In this document: positions 34,559 to 45,159 of the stretch, piece after piece
Position numbering within the stretch: the first letter of the stretch is position 1
Layout: the number at the start of each line of letters is the position of its first letter
Assembly (NCBI GenBank): GCA_009691045.1
Contig: SHWC01000011.1
Coordinates: 1 to 50,829, forward strand
DNA length: 50,829 bases
Origin: Alphaproteobacteria bacterium
GTDB taxonomy: Bacteria; Pseudomonadota; Alphaproteobacteria; UBA828
Direction: 5' to 3'
Notes under the pieces: generated by a model
Told to the model about the DNA's origin: nothing
The model's database searches: none
What the model saw: only the letters and a program-made list of their open reading frames with translations
Position numbers and translations under genes: made by a program

Positions 34559-36106
34559 ATGGAGACTGTCGGACTAGCCCGGTTCGAACTTTTGCAGGTT
34601 GCCGATGCGGTGGCCCGCGAAAAAGGCATCGACCGCGATCTTGTGCTCGAAGCGATGGAGCAGGCGATCACGCATGCCGGCAAACGCAAATACGGGCAAG
34701 AACACGATATTCGCACCGAGATCGATCGCAAGACCGGCGAAATCCGTTTGATGCGTTTTCTCGAAGTGGCCGATCCGATCGTCAATGAGGCGACGCAGAT
34801 CGATCTGAAAACGGCTCAGAATCGCAATCCGGCCGCCGAGGTCGGTGACTTCCTCGCCGATGCGCTGCCGCCAATCGATTTCGGTCGCATTGCCGCGCAA
34901 ACCGCCAAGCAAGTGATCGTGCAGAAAGTGCGTGAGGCCGAGCGCGCGCGCCAATATGAGGAATATAAGGATCGCGTCGGCGAGATCGCGAGCGGCCTTG
35001 TTAAGCGCAGCGAATATGGCGGGCTGACGATCGATCTTGGCCGCGCCGAAGCGGTGATCCGGCGCGAAGATCTTTTGCCGCACGAGAAATATCGCAATGG
35101 CGATCGCGTGCGCGGCTATATCTACGACGTGCGCCGTGAGCCGCGAGGGCCGCAGATCTTCATGTCGCGCACCCATCCTCAGTTCATGGCCAAGCTGTTC
35201 GCGCAAGAAGTGCCCGAAATTTATGACGGCATCATCGAGATCAAGGCGGTCGCGCGCGACCCCGGTAGCCGCGCCAAGATCGCGGTGATCTCGCGCGATT
35301 CGAGCATCGATCCGGTTGGCGCGTGCGTCGGCATGCGCGGCTCGCGCGTGCAGGCGGTGGTAAGCGAATTGCAAGGCGAGCGGATCGATATCATTCAATG
35401 GTCCGCCAATCCGGCGACCTTTATCGTCAATGCCTTGGCGCCGGCCGAAGTTTCGAAGGTTGTGTTGGATGAAGATTCAAGTCGGGTCGAGGTTGTTGTG
35501 CCCGATGATCAGCTGAGTCTCGCGATTGGACGGCGCGGTCAAAATGTGCGGCTTGCCTCGCAATTGACCGGCTGGAGCACCGATATTTTGACCGAGGCCG
35601 AGGAATCGGATCGCCGTCAGGAACAATTCCGCACGCGCTCCGCCATGTTCATCGAGGCGCTCGATATTGACGAGGTGATTGCGCACCTTTTGGTCACCGA
35701 AGGCTTTTCGACGGTCGAAGATGTGGCCTTCGTGGCGATCGCCGATCTGGCGACCGTCGAGAGTTTCGATGAGGAAATCGCCGCTCAATTGCAGGGTCGC
35801 GCGCGCGAATATTTGGCGGAACGCGAGGCACAATTCACCAACCGTCGGCGCGAGCTCGGCGTTGAAGATGCGGTCGCCGATCTGCCGGGCATGAGTGCCG
35901 CAATGTTGGTGACGTTGGGCGAAAAGGGCGCCAAGACGCTCGATGATGTGGCCGATCTTGCCGGCGATGAATTGATCGAAATGTTGGGCCCGCTGGCGCC
36001 ATCGGCCGATGAGGCCAATGCAATCATCATGGCGGCGCGCGCCCATTGGTTCCCCGAGGGATTGCCGGCGTCTGGCGATGCGGCGGAAGCAGCGAAGGCC
36101 GAATGA
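34559..36106 (+). CDS. nusA: Transcription termination/antitermination factor NusA
   Basis: 515 residues. N-terminal domain ADAVAREKGIDRDLVLEAMEQAI, S1 domain (SGLVKRSEYGGLTIDLGRAEAVIRRE), KH1 (DPVGACVGMRGSRVQAVVSELQGERIDI) and KH2 (LSLAIGRRGQNVRLASQLTGW) are in order. Two C-terminal helix-hairpin repeats follow (VTEGFSTVEDVAFV; LVTLGEKGAKTLDDVADLAG). NusA binds RNA polymerase and nascent RNA. Its stop overlaps the ylxR start (ATGA). Confidence 0.97.
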   Translation: METVGLARFELLQVADAVAREKGIDRDLVLEAMEQAITHAGKRKYGQEHDIRTEIDRKTGEIRLMRFLEVADPIVNEATQIDLKTAQNRNPAAEVGDFLADALPPIDFGRIAAQTAKQVIVQKVREAERARQYEEYKDRVGEIASGLVKRSEYGGLTIDLGRAEAVIRREDLLPHEKYRNGDRVRGYIYDVRREPRGPQIFMSRTHPQFMAKLFAQEVPEIYDGIIEIKAVARDPGSRAKIAVISRDSSIDPVGACVGMRGSRVQAVVSELQGERIDIIQWSANPATFIVNALAPAEVSKVVLDEDSSRVEVVVPDDQLSLAIGRRGQNVRLASQLTGWSTDILTEAEESDRRQEQFRTRSAMFIEALDIDEVIAHLLVTEGFSTVEDVAFVAIADLATVESFDEEIAAQLQGRAREYLAEREAQFTNRRRELGVEDAVADLPGMSAAMLVTLGEKGAKTLDDVADLAGDELIEMLGPLAPSADEANAIIMAARAHWFPEGLPASGDAAEAAKAE

Positions 36107-36789
36107 TCCCTTTGAGCGACATGGGCCGTGTGGGCAGCGACGTGCCGCGCCCGGCTCGGCGCAAGAGCGCCGATACCGGTGAACGCAGTTGCATCGTCAC
36201 GCGCCAGAACCTGCCGCGTCATGCGCTCGTGCGTTTTGTGATTGGGCCGGACGGGCGTGTCGTGCCCGATCTCGCGGAGCGGCTTCCGGGGCGCGGACTT
36301 TGGGTCAGCGCGAAGCGCGACACGCTTTTGGTGGCCTGCACGCGGAATTTGTTCGCCAAGGCAGCGAAGACGAATGCCGTGGTCGATGGCGGCTTGGTCG
36401 ATGAGGTCGAGCGCCAATTGGTCGCGCGGGCGCTCGGCGTTCTCGGCATGGCGCGCCGTGCGGGTTCGGTTGCCAGCGGGCACGACAAAGTGCGGGCGCT
36501 GCTTGCGGCGGGTCGCGCGGCGGTATTGCTCGAAGCCTCGGATGCCGCGCCTGATGCCGCGGCCCGTATGTCGGCACGCGCCGGCGATATACCGGTCGTC
36601 CATTGTTTCAATCGAACTGAACTCGGGACCGCGATCGGGCGCGATGAGGCGGTTCATGTCGCGCTTGAGCGCAGCCATTTGGCGGATAGCCTATTGGTTG
36701 CGGTTGAGCGCCTTAAGGGCTTTCGTCCGCCTGCGGTATTGGCCGCGGCGGCATGTGACATGGCGAATGATCGAGACGGAAACGGATGA
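36103..36789 (+). CDS. YlxR-type RNA-binding protein fused to an L7Ae-like domain
   Basis: 228 residues from ATG 36103. The N-terminal YlxR (DUF448) domain reads [41 protein letters not shown]. After residue ~100 an L7Ae/L30e-like domain follows ([39 protein letters not shown]). In many bacteria these are two small genes between nusA and infB; the fused form is known in Alphaproteobacteria. It overlaps both nusA and infB by 4 bases. Confidence 0.92.
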   Translation: MIPLSDMGRVGSDVPRPARRKSADTGERSCIVTRQNLPRHALVRFVIGPDGRVVPDLAERLPGRGLWVSAKRDTLLVACTRNLFAKAAKTNAVVDGGLVDEVERQLVARALGVLGMARRAGSVASGHDKVRALLAAGRAAVLLEASDAAPDAAARMSARAGDIPVVHCFNRTELGTAIGRDEAVHVALERSHLADSLLVAVERLKGFRPPAVLAAAACDMANDRDGNG

Positions 36790-39536
36790 CCGACGAGAAC
36801 AAAGCCGACGAAAGCAACCCGAAAACGCTCACGCTAAAGCGTTCCTCGGGCCGGCTTGAAATGAAGAAGACGGTTGAGACCGGCCAGGTGCGACAGAGCT
36901 TTTCGCATGGCCGCAGTCGCGTCGTTGCGGTTGAGGTGCGTAAGAAGCGCTCGTTCGGGGCGGGTGGTGCCGGTGAGCCCGCGCCGGCCGCCGCACCCGC
37001 GGCGGCGCCACCGCCCGCGCCGAGTACACCGAGCGGGCCAAGTGCACGCTCGGCTGCAAAGAGTGAGGCAGCGGCGCCACCCCCACCCCCACCGCTGCGT
37101 GCGGCCTCACCTGCGCCCATGCAGGCGCAAACGCAGACCTCGTCGCAATCCGCCGCTTCGCACAAAACCGGTGTCGTTCTCCGCACGTTGAGCGACGAAG
37201 AAAAAGCGGCCCGCGCGCGCGCCGTTGGCGATGCCGTTCGGGCCGAGCGTGAAGCGCGCGCCCGAGCCGAGGAAGACGCCGCCCGCCGCGCCGCGGATGA
37301 GCGCCGCTTCGCTTCTGAACGTCAAGAGGCCGAGCGTCGGGCACAAGAGGAAGCGGTTCGGCGCAAGGTCGAGGAAGATTCACGTCGTCGGGCCGAGGAA
37401 GAAGCGGCGCGCCGATTGTCGCCCACGCCTGGTGTCGGTGAAGCGCCGCTTGCGCCAATGCCCGGCGCGCCTGTCGTGCCATCTCGGCCGGCCGTTGCGG
37501 CGGTGCCTGGAGCGCCGCCTGTGCCGGTTCTGGTCGATGATGATGATGAAGCCGGTCGCGCGCGCCGGAAGGGCGAGGTAAGGCCCAAAGCGCCCGTGGT
37601 GCGCCGCGACCGCGATGCCGCCCGCCGGGGGAGTGCGCGCATCACGGTGGTGCAGGCGCTTCATGCCGAAGAAGGTATCGAGCGGGCGCGTAGCGTCGCC
37701 GCGTTTCGTCGTCAGCGCGAGCGCGAGCGTCGGCTGCAATTGGGCGCGGCCGCGGAAGAGAAGCAAGCCATTGTGCGCGAGGTGGTGTTGCCCGAGACCA
37801 TTACGGTGCAAGAACTCGCAAGCCGCATGGCGGTGCGCGTCGCGGACGTTGTAAAATCGCTATTCAACATGGGCTCGCCGGTCACCGTCACGCAATCGAT
37901 CGATGCGGACACAGCGGAGCTGATCGTGGCCGAGTTCGGCCATAAGGTGAAACGGGTATCGGAATCCGACGTTGAAATCGGCCTTAAGGGCAAGGTCGAT
38001 GAAGAGGGCTCGACGGAGACACGCCCGCCCGTGGTAACCATCATGGGCCATGTCGATCACGGCAAAACATCGTTGCTCGATGCGTTGCGCGCGACCGATG
38101 TCGCGGCCGGCGAAGCCGGCGGCATTACCCAACACATTGGCGCCTATCAAGTTGAGACCCCGTCGGGCAAGCGCATTACCTTTATCGATACACCGGGCCA
38201 TGAAGCGTTCACGCAAATGCGCGCGCGCGGCGCCAAGGTGACCGATATCGTGGTACTGGTCGTTGCCGCGGATGATGGCGTGATGCCGCAAACCGTCGAA
38301 GCGCTCAATCACGCCAAAGCGGCGGGCGTGCCGATGATCATCGCGGTCAACAAGATCGACAAGCCGGATGCCAAGCCCGAGCGCGTGCGCAATGAATTGC
38401 TCTCGCATGGTATCGTGACCGAAGAGAACGGCGGCGATGTGTTGTCGATCGAAGTGTCGGCAACCAAGAAACTCAATCTCGGCAGACTTGAAGAAGCCAT
38501 TTTGCTGCAGGCGGAAATTCTTGAGCTGAAGGCCAATCCCAATCGTCCGGCCGAAGGTGCCGTGCTTGAGGCGAAGATCGATCGCGGCCGGGGTGTTGTC
38601 TCAACATTGCTCGTGCAACGCGGCACGCTTCATGTCGGCGATATCGTGGTCGCCGGCGCGCAGTGGGGCCGAGTGCGCGCGCTGGTCGATGATAAGGGGA
38701 AGAACGTCGCCAAGGCGGGGCCCGCCATGCCGATCGAGGTGCTCGGTCTGCAAGACGTGCCCGATGCTGGCGATGAGTTCGTCGTGGTCGAGAACGAGCG
38801 CCGCGCGCGCGAGGTAACCGAGTTCCGCACCAGTCGGGCGCGCGCGCAACGTGCCGCGGGCCTGGGTCGCGCCACGGTCGAACAGATGATTTCAAGCATC
38901 GGCACGGCGGCGGCGCAGCAGGCGCTGCCAGTGGTTGTGAAGGCCGACGTGCATGGCTCGGTCGAGGCGATCGTCGCCGCACTCGAAAAATTATCAACCT
39001 CCGAAGTATCGGTGCGCGTGCTGCACTCGGGCGTCGGCGGGATCACCGAATCGGACGTGACCTTGGCGCAAGCCTCGAAGGCGCTCATCGTTGGCTTCAA
39101 TGTGCGCGCCAACCAGCAGGCGCGCGAACTTGCCAAACGCGATGGCGTCAACATCCGCTATTACGCGGTGATTTACGATATCGTCGACGATGCGCGCGCC
39201 GCGCTCGAAGGCATGTTGAAGCCCACCTTGCGCGAGCATTTCCTCGGCAATGCGCAAGTGCTTCAGGTGTTCGACATTTCTAAAATCGGCAAGGTGGCCG
39301 GCTGTCGTGTCACAGAAGGCACGGTCAAACGGGGCGCGCGCGTGCGCCTGGTGCGCGACAACGTCGTTATTCACGATGGTTCGCTCAAGACGCTCAAGCG
39401 CTTCAAGGAAGAAGTGCGCGAGGTCAAAGAAGGCTTTGAGTGCGGCATGGCCTTCGAGAACTATCACGATCTCCGCGAAGGCGATGTGCTCGAGTTCTAT
39501 GAGCTCGAAGAGGTTGCGCGGACTCTCGGAAACTGA
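36786..39536 (+). CDS. infB: Translation initiation factor IF-2
   Basis: A 916-residue GTPase that places initiator tRNA on the ribosome. The N-terminal ~330 residues are low-complexity: an Ala/Pro run, then a long charged Arg/Glu/Ala helix (around residues 135-215). The IF2_N domain ([23 protein letters not shown]) precedes the G domain with G1 [10 protein letters not shown]3 DTPGHEAF and G4 NKID. Domains II-IV are complete ([35 protein letters not shown]). The start overlaps ylxR (ATGA). Confidence 0.98.
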   Translation: MTDENKADESNPKTLTLKRSSGRLEMKKTVETGQVRQSFSHGRSRVVAVEVRKKRSFGAGGAGEPAPAAAPAAAPPPAPSTPSGPSARSAAKSEAAAPPPPPPLRAASPAPMQAQTQTSSQSAASHKTGVVLRTLSDEEKAARARAVGDAVRAEREARARAEEDAARRAADERRFASERQEAERRAQEEAVRRKVEEDSRRRAEEEAARRLSPTPGVGEAPLAPMPGAPVVPSRPAVAAVPGAPPVPVLVDDDDEAGRARRKGEVRPKAPVVRRDRDAARRGSARITVVQALHAEEGIERARSVAAFRRQRERERRLQLGAAAEEKQAIVREVVLPETITVQELASRMAVRVADVVKSLFNMGSPVTVTQSIDADTAELIVAEFGHKVKRVSESDVEIGLKGKVDEEGSTETRPPVVTIMGHVDHGKTSLLDALRATDVAAGEAGGITQHIGAYQVETPSGKRITFIDTPGHEAFTQMRARGAKVTDIVVLVVAADDGVMPQTVEALNHAKAAGVPMIIAVNKIDKPDAKPERVRNELLSHGIVTEENGGDVLSIEVSATKKLNLGRLEEAILLQAEILELKANPNRPAEGAVLEAKIDRGRGVVSTLLVQRGTLHVGDIVVAGAQWGRVRALVDDKGKNVAKAGPAMPIEVLGLQDVPDAGDEFVVVENERRAREVTEFRTSRARAQRAAGLGRATVEQMISSIGTAAAQQALPVVVKADVHGSVEAIVAALEKLSTSEVSVRVLHSGVGGITESDVTLAQASKALIVGFNVRANQQARELAKRDGVNIRYYAVIYDIVDDARAALEGMLKPTLREHFLGNAQVLQVFDISKIGKVAGCRVTEGTVKRGARVRLVRDNVVIHDGSLKTLKRFKEEVREVKEGFECGMAFENYHDLREGDVLEFYELEEVARTLGN

Positions 39537-39588
39537 GAGGACGTTGCTTCGGGGTGGGGTGGCGGATCAATCCGCCGCGTGAAACAAC

Positions 39589-39978
39589 ATGGCACGACGG
39601 ACCAAGCGGGCCCATTCGGGGCCCAGCCAACGCCAATTGAGAGTGGGCGAATTGCTACGCGCGGCGCTCGTTGAGGCCTTGGCGCGCGGCCATTTGCGCG
39701 ATCCCGCGCTTCAAGGGGTCACGATCACCGTGACTCAAGTGCGGCTCTCGCCCGATCTTCGCCATGCAAAGGCCTATATCATGCCGCTCGGCGGCGTCCA
39801 TGCCGATGAAGTGATCCCGGCGCTCAACCGCGCGGCGAGCTATTTGCGTCACGAGGTTGACCGTCGGGTCGAGCTTCGCGCATCGCCCGAATTGCGTTTC
39901 GAGCTCGATCAAACTTTCGAGGAAGCCTCGCGCATCGAGGCCTTGCTGCGCCAAACGCCGCCCGGCGCGCATGATTGA
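39589..39978 (+). CDS. rbfA: Ribosome-binding factor A
   Basis: A 129-residue KH-fold protein that assists late 30S assembly. Landmarks: SQRQLRVGELLRAALVEALARG, VTITVTQVRLSPDLRHAKAYIMPLGG, and AASYLRHEVDRRVELRASPELRFELD. The first 15 residues are basic. Its stop overlaps truB by 8 bases. Confidence 0.96.
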   Translation: MARRTKRAHSGPSQRQLRVGELLRAALVEALARGHLRDPALQGVTITVTQVRLSPDLRHAKAYIMPLGGVHADEVIPALNRAASYLRHEVDRRVELRASPELRFELDQTFEEASRIEALLRQTPPGAHD

Positions 39979-40876
39979 ATCGGTGGCGCCGGCTCGGGCG
40001 CCGATCAATGGTTGGCTCGCGATCGATAAGCCGCTTGGGCTGAGTTCGGCCAAGGTCGTGGCGATCGTGAAACGGCTCACCGGGGCCGCGCGGGTCGGGC
40101 ACGCGGGTACGCTCGATCCGCTGGCAAGTGGCATTCTGCCGATCGCGCTCGGCGAGGCGACCAAAACCGTTCAATTCGCCATGGGCGGGCGGAAGACCTA
40201 TAGGTTTTCGCTCCGCTTTGGCGAAGCGCGGGCGACCGACGATGCCGAAGGCGAGGTCGTCGCGACTAGCGCGGTACGCCCGAACGCGGCCATGATCGAG
40301 GCCGCGCTGCCCGGCTTTGTGGGCGATATCCTGCAAACCCCACCGGCCTTTTCGGCGCTCCAGGTCGGCGGCAAGCGGGCCTATAAGGCCGCTCGGGAGG
40401 GTAAGCCGCTCGATTTGGCGCCACGGCGTGCTTTGATTCACCAGCTCAAATTGCTTAGCGCCACGGCCGATGAGGCCGAGCTTGAGGTTAGTTGCGGCAA
40501 GGGGGTCTATGTCCGGGCGCTGGCCCGTGATTTGGCCGAGGCGCTGGGCACGGTCGGTTATGTCGCAAGGCTCAGGCGCACCGCGGTCGGCCCGTTCGGC
40601 GAAGCGGAGGCGATTTCGCTGGAAAGCCTGGAAACCCTCGGGCATAGTGCGGCGCTCGTTCGCCACTTGTTTCCTGTCGACATCGTGCTGGCCGACATCC
40701 CGGCTCTGATTTTGACAGCTGACGAGGCGGCCCGCCTCAAGCACGGACAAGCCATCGGAGCGGCGCCTGTCGCCGGTTCCGAGCGTTTGGTCCAGGCTCG
40801 GTGCGAGGATCGGCTGATTGCGATCGCCGAATTCGTCGCCGGGCAGCTTAGGCCGGTCCGCGTGTTCAACCTCTGA
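39971..40876 (+). CDS. truB: tRNA pseudouridine(55) synthase TruB
   Basis: 301 residues from ATG 39971, inside the end of rbfA. The catalytic Asp is in [84 protein letters not shown] and [18 protein letters not shown] are family motifs. TruB makes psi55 in the T-loop of tRNAs. A longer in-frame extension into rbfA is rejected. Confidence 0.97.
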   Translation: MIESVAPARAPINGWLAIDKPLGLSSAKVVAIVKRLTGAARVGHAGTLDPLASGILPIALGEATKTVQFAMGGRKTYRFSLRFGEARATDDAEGEVVATSAVRPNAAMIEAALPGFVGDILQTPPAFSALQVGGKRAYKAAREGKPLDLAPRRALIHQLKLLSATADEAELEVSCGKGVYVRALARDLAEALGTVGYVARLRRTAVGPFGEAEAISLESLETLGHSAALVRHLFPVDIVLADIPALILTADEAARLKHGQAIGAAPVAGSERLVQARCEDRLIAIAEFVAGQLRPVRVFNL

Positions 40877-40890
40877 GAATGGAGACCCAG

Positions 40891-41160
40891 ATGTCGATTT
40901 CGCTGGAACGCAAATCCGGCCTTATTTCCGATTACGGTCGCAAGAAGGGCGATACCGGTTCGCCCGAGGTTCAAGTGGCGCTTTTGACCGAGCGCATCAA
41001 CAACCTCTCCGAGCATTTCAAGGGCCATCAAAAGGACGTCCACTCGCGACGTGGCCTGCTCATGATGGTGAGCCGCCGGCGGCGCCTGTTGGATTATCTT
41101 CGGCGCACCAATGCCCCGGGCTATGGCGAGCTGATTCAGCGTCTGGGACTCAGAAAATAG
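40891..41160 (+). CDS. rpsO: 30S ribosomal protein S15
   Basis: 89 residues from ATG 40891, with GGAG six bases upstream; an upstream ATG at 40879 would add four residues without a site. [26 protein letters not shown] and [22 protein letters not shown] are the S15 rRNA-binding blocks. It ends TAG, one codon ahead of a second in-frame stop (TGA). The pnp gene follows after a structured 209-base leader. Confidence 0.97.
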   Translation: MSISLERKSGLISDYGRKKGDTGSPEVQVALLTERINNLSEHFKGHQKDVHSRRGLLMMVSRRRRLLDYLRRTNAPGYGELIQRLGLRK

Positions 41161-41174
41161 CGATGATCATCTCT

Positions 41175-41215
41175 GCTGGCTTTAGGCACATTCACCTCAT
41201 GAGTGTGCCGCCAGC
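41175..41215 (+). promoter_or_regulatory. Long hairpin in the rpsO-pnp intergenic leader
   Basis: GCTGGC (41175-41180) plus GGCACA (41185-41190) pair with TGTGCC (41204-41209) plus GCCAGC (41210-41215), giving 12 pairs with a 4-base bulge on one side. There is no T-run, so it is not a standard terminator. In E. coli the pnp leader is cut by RNase III at a hairpin, and PNPase then represses itself; this hairpin could serve the same role. A further GC-rich stem lies near 41297-41316. Confidence 0.55.
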
Positions 41216-41369
41216 TCACAAGCATCATGATTGGCGGACTGGCACCAAGGCCGGCGCATCATCTGGCTTTGCCCTGTTTGTTGAAGTGGATAGGGCGCGG
41301 GCATAGGGCTCGCGTCCGCTGGAGGCATTGGCATTGGGCCATGGTCTCCATAGGTGGAAGGACGAAAGA

Positions 41370-43511
41370 ATGTTCAAGATTACGCGCAAAGAAATTCAGT
41401 GGGGCGGGCGGCGGCTCGTCATCGAGACGGGGCGCATGGCGCGCCAAGCCGACGCCGCGGTGCTGGTCACCTATGGCGAGACCATCGTGTTGTGCACGGC
41501 GGTTGGCGCACGGGCCGCGAAGCCGGGTGTCGATTTCTTTCCGCTGACTGTCAATTACCAGGAAAAAGCATTCGCCGCCGGTAAAATTCCGGGCGGCTTT
41601 TTCAAGCGTGAAGGCCGGCCGAATGAAAAAGAGACGCTGACCTCGCGCCTGATCGATCGGCCGATCCGGCCGCTCTTCGTGCACGGTTTTCATAATGAGA
41701 CGCAAGTCATCTGCACCGTGCTCTCGCATGACCTGGAGAACGATCCCGATATCGTCTCGCTGGTTGGCGCCTCGGCCGCGCTGACGCTCTCAGGTTTGCC
41801 GTTCCTTGGGCCGGTCGCGGGTTGCCGCGTCGGTTATATCGACGGCAAATACGTGCTCAACCCGACGATCCAGCAACTGCCCGAATCGAAACTCGACCTT
41901 ATCGTCGCGGGCACAATCGATGGCGTGCTGATGGTCGAATCCGAAGCAAAGGAACTGACCGAGGAAGTCATGCTCGGCGCGGTGAGTTTCGGTCACAAAG
42001 CGTCGCGCCCGGTGATCGATATGATCATCGAGATGGCCGAGACCTGCGCGAAGGAACCCTGGCCGGTGCCGGAAGAGAATGCGGCCTTCAAGGCGCTCGA
42101 CGCGCGCGTGCGCGCGGCCGCCGAAGCGGGCCTGCGCGCGGCCTATGCGACCACGGGCAAACAGGATCGCGTCGGCAAGCTTGATGCCGTGAAAAGCAGT
42201 GTGATGTCGACCATCGGCGCGGAAGAGGGCGTCGATAAAGTCGCGCTCGGCGGCATGCTGAAACATCTGGAGAAAGACATCGTGCGGAGCCAGGTGCTCA
42301 GCACGGGTCAGCGCATCGATGGCCGCACCACAAAAGACGTCCGCGCCATCGATTGTCAGGCCGGCGTCTTACCGCGCGCCCATGGTTCGGCGCTCTTCAC
42401 GCGGGGTGAAACCCAGGCGCTCGTCGTTGCGACGCTCGGCACCGGGCAAGATGAACAGATCATGGATATGCTCGACGGCGAATATCGCGAGCACTTCATG
42501 CTGCATTATAATTTCCCTCCCTACGCCACCGGCGAGGCGAGCTTCATGCGCTCGCCAGGCCGTCGTGAAATCGGCCATGGCAAGCTCGCGTGGCGCTCGG
42601 TGCGCCCGCTTCTGCCGGCGAAGGAAGATTTCCCCTACACCATCCGCATTGTTTCGGAGATTACCGAATCAAACGGCTCGTCCTCGATGGCCAGCGTATG
42701 CGGCGCCTCGATGGCCCTTATGGATGCCGGCGTTCCCTTGAAAAACCCGGTGGCGGGCATCGCCATGGGCTTGATCAAGGAAGATCGCGGTTTTGCCGTG
42801 CTCTCCGACATTTTGGGCGATGAGGACCATCTCGGCGATATGGACTTCAAGGTCGCCGGTACCGAGACCGGCATCACGGCGCTCCAAATGGATATCAAGA
42901 TCACCTCGATCACCGAGGAGATCATGACCGTCGCGCTCGGCCAAGCGCGCGAAGGCCGCCTGCATATTTTACGTGAGATGGGCAAGGCGATTGTCCAGGC
43001 GCGCGATTCGGTGAGCCAAAACGCGCCGCGTATCACGATCATCCATATTCCGAAGGATCGTATTCGCGAAATCATCGGAACAGGCGGCAAAGTGATTCGC
43101 GAAATTTGCGAAACGACCGGCACCAAGATCGATATCGAAGACGATGGCACGATCAAGATCGCCGCGGTTGAAGCCGCGGCGGGCGAGGCGGCGGTAAAGC
43201 GCATTCGCGACATCATCGCCGAACCCGAATTGGGCGTGATCTACACCGGCAAGGTCGTGAAGGTGGTCGATTTCGGCGCCTTCGTGAACTTCATCGGCAA
43301 TCGCGATGGCTTGGTCCATATCTCCGAATTGTCGAGCGCGCGCGTCAAAGCGGTCGGCGATGTCGTCAAGGAAGGTGATGCGGTCAAAGTCAAGGTCTTG
43401 GCGATCGATGATCGCGGCAAGGTCAAATTGAGCATGAAGGTGGTCGATCAAGCGACGGGGGCGGACCTCAGCCAGCAGCAGGGTTCGGAGCCGCAACAGG
43501 CCGCCAATTGA
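41370..43511 (+). CDS. pnp: Polyribonucleotide nucleotidyltransferase (PNPase)
   Basis: 713 residues from ATG 41370, preceded by GGAAGGACG. Two RNase PH domains are present (first: [39 protein letters not shown]; second: [59 protein letters not shown]). A KH domain ([19 protein letters not shown]) and an S1 domain ([20 protein letters not shown]) follow. PNPase degrades RNA phosphorolytically and is part of the degradosome. It is the last gene of the operon; a GC hairpin follows the stop. Confidence 0.98.
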   Translation: MFKITRKEIQWGGRRLVIETGRMARQADAAVLVTYGETIVLCTAVGARAAKPGVDFFPLTVNYQEKAFAAGKIPGGFFKREGRPNEKETLTSRLIDRPIRPLFVHGFHNETQVICTVLSHDLENDPDIVSLVGASAALTLSGLPFLGPVAGCRVGYIDGKYVLNPTIQQLPESKLDLIVAGTIDGVLMVESEAKELTEEVMLGAVSFGHKASRPVIDMIIEMAETCAKEPWPVPEENAAFKALDARVRAAAEAGLRAAYATTGKQDRVGKLDAVKSSVMSTIGAEEGVDKVALGGMLKHLEKDIVRSQVLSTGQRIDGRTTKDVRAIDCQAGVLPRAHGSALFTRGETQALVVATLGTGQDEQIMDMLDGEYREHFMLHYNFPPYATGEASFMRSPGRREIGHGKLAWRSVRPLLPAKEDFPYTIRIVSEITESNGSSSMASVCGASMALMDAGVPLKNPVAGIAMGLIKEDRGFAVLSDILGDEDHLGDMDFKVAGTETGITALQMDIKITSITEEIMTVALGQAREGRLHILREMGKAIVQARDSVSQNAPRITIIHIPKDRIREIIGTGGKVIREICETTGTKIDIEDDGTIKIAAVEAAAGEAAVKRIRDIIAEPELGVIYTGKVVKVVDFGAFVNFIGNRDGLVHISELSSARVKAVGDVVKEGDAVKVKVLAIDDRGKVKLSMKVVDQATGADLSQQQGSEPQQAAN

Positions 43512-43525
43512 GCTTGAAACCGGGG

Positions 43526-43547
43526 CGGGGGCCCGCCTGGGCCCCCG
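43526..43547 (+). terminator. GC-rich hairpin after pnp
   Basis: CGGGGGCCC (43526-43534) and GGGCCCCCG (43539-43547) form a perfect 9-pair stem with a GCCT loop, 14 bases after pnp. There is no clear T-run, so it may act as a 3' end stabiliser or a Rho-assisted terminator rather than a classical intrinsic one. Confidence 0.5.
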
Positions 43548-43663
43548 ACTTCCCGATTTCGGCGTGGAGCGCGTGGCGTTAGACGGGCAAAAGCCGTTTG
43601 AATTTCACCTCAGGGCTTCCTAGGTAAAACCATGAAGGCCGGCTGCCCGGCTTGGAGGGGTAG

Positions 43664-45061
43664 TTGAAGGCACTTAAATCGATGGTCATTTCGGGCCGCG
43701 AGGTGCTGCCGCTGGTGGAAGGCGGCAAGGGCATCGCCGTCTCGACCGGCATGAGTTCTGGCTATTGGGCCGAGGCCGGCGGCGTTGGCACCTTCTCGGG
43801 CGTCAATGCCGATTCCTACGATGCTTCGGGGCGCATCATTCCCCAAATCTATCGTGGTCGCACGCGCGTCGAGCGCCATGAAGAATTAATCGACTACGCC
43901 ATCGAAGGCGGTGTCACGCAGGCCAAGATCGCGCACGACATGTCGGGCGGCGAAGGCCGCATCCACATGAACGTGTTGTGGGAGATGGCGAGTTGCGAGC
44001 GCGTGCTGCAGGGTGTGCTTGAGCGCACACGCGGCATTATTCACGGCGTTACGTGCGGGGCCGGCATGCCCTATCGCTTGGGCGAGATCGCGGCGCGTTA
44101 TGGCGTTTATTACTATCCGATCGTTTCGTCATCGCGCGCGTTTCGTGCGCTGTGGAAGCGTGCCTATCACCGGGCGTCGGAATTTCTCGGCGGCGTGGTC
44201 TATGAAGATCCCTGGCGTGCGGGCGGCCACAATGGTCTCTCCAATGTCGAGGATCCCGAGAAGCCCGAAACGCCTTTTCCGCGCGTGCTCGAGCTGCGCA
44301 ACCAAATGCGCGAATACGGGCTCGGGCAGGTGCCGATCATCATGGCCGGTGGCGTTTGGTATTTGCGCGATTGGGAAGATTGGATCGATAACCCCGAACT
44401 AGGCCCCATCGCCTTCCAGCTTGGCACGCGCCCGCTGCTGACGCGCGAGAGCCCGATTTCGGAAGCGTGGAAACGAATTTTGCTCACGCTCAAAGAAGGC
44501 GATGTACGGCTCAATCGGTTCAGCCCGACCGGGTTCTATTCCTCGGCCGTGCGCAACCGCTTCATCAATGAACTCCAAGGGCGCGAACAGCGCCAGGTCG
44601 TTTACACCGAAGAGCCCATTGGAGACCATTCGATCGCCTTCACCGGCGGGCCGCGTGGGCGGATCTATTATCTCACCGCTGGCGATGCCGTGCGTGCGCA
44701 GGACTGGGTGCGGCAAGGATTCGATATGCCGATGAAGACGCCGGATTCGACGTTGGTTTTCGTGACCGCCGCCAAGGCGCGCGAGATCAGGGACGATCAG
44801 GCCGCTTGCATGGGGTGTCTAAGCCAGTGCCGGTTCAGCAATTGGGCCACCAATGCGACCCACTCGACCGGAAAAAAAGCCGATCCGCGCAGTTATTGCA
44901 TTCAAAAAACGCTGCAAATCATCATCCATTCCGATGATACCGAGCAGCAGCTGATGTTTGCCGGTCATGGTGCCTATCGGTTCGCGTCGGACCCGTTCTA
45001 TAGCAACGGGTTCGTCCCCACCGTGAAGCAGCTTGTCGACCGTTTGTTGACCGGAGATTGA
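43664..45061 (+). CDS. Nitronate-monooxygenase-like FMN protein with an extra cysteine motif
   Basis: 465 residues from TTG 43664, with GGAGGGG a few bases upstream. The core resembles the 2-nitropropane-dioxygenase/nitronate-monooxygenase TIM barrel: PLVEGGKGIAVSTGMSSGYWAEAGGVGTFSG, GVTCGAGMPYRLGE, YYYPIVSSSRAFRALWKRAY, VPIIMAGGVWYLRDW, GPIAFQLGTRPLLT. Unlike standard enzymes (~320-350 residues) it has a C-terminal extension with CMGCLSQC (C382, C385, C389) and C412, suggesting a metal or Fe-S centre. The true substrate is unknown. irr lies about 100 bases downstream. Confidence 0.82.
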   Translation: MKALKSMVISGREVLPLVEGGKGIAVSTGMSSGYWAEAGGVGTFSGVNADSYDASGRIIPQIYRGRTRVERHEELIDYAIEGGVTQAKIAHDMSGGEGRIHMNVLWEMASCERVLQGVLERTRGIIHGVTCGAGMPYRLGEIAARYGVYYYPIVSSSRAFRALWKRAYHRASEFLGGVVYEDPWRAGGHNGLSNVEDPEKPETPFPRVLELRNQMREYGLGQVPIIMAGGVWYLRDWEDWIDNPELGPIAFQLGTRPLLTRESPISEAWKRILLTLKEGDVRLNRFSPTGFYSSAVRNRFINELQGREQRQVVYTEEPIGDHSIAFTGGPRGRIYYLTAGDAVRAQDWVRQGFDMPMKTPDSTLVFVTAAKAREIRDDQAACMGCLSQCRFSNWATNATHSTGKKADPRSYCIQKTLQIIIHSDDTEQQLMFAGHGAYRFASDPFYSNGFVPTVKQLVDRLLTGD

Positions 45062-45080
45062 ACGGTCGCGGCCGGCTCTC

Positions 45081-45098
45081 TTGAGAATCATTCTAAAA
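45081..45098 (+). promoter_or_regulatory. Irr-box-like palindrome upstream of irr
   Basis: AGAAT-C-ATTCT (45084-45094) is a perfect inverted repeat within TTGAGAATCATTCTAAAA. It matches the half-site and spacing (AGAA-N3-TTCT) of the palindrome before rubrerythrin and resembles the iron-control element recognised by Irr. It lies 66 bases upstream of the irr start, suggesting autoregulation. Confidence 0.6.
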
Positions 45099-45159
45099 TA
45101 GGTTAGACCCTGGCCTTCTGGGTGATGCGAGGCCGCCGCCCGGTTAGAGGGTCAGGACG

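Noticed and set aside
34575-34595. GGTTCGAAC, resembling a tRNA T-loop
   Set aside because: It lies in the first codons of nusA and no acceptor or anticodon arms surround it.
36960-37120. Repeat or array in the infB 5' part
   Set aside because: It is low-complexity Ala/Pro coding sequence, usual for alphaproteobacterial IF-2, with no regular repeat unit.
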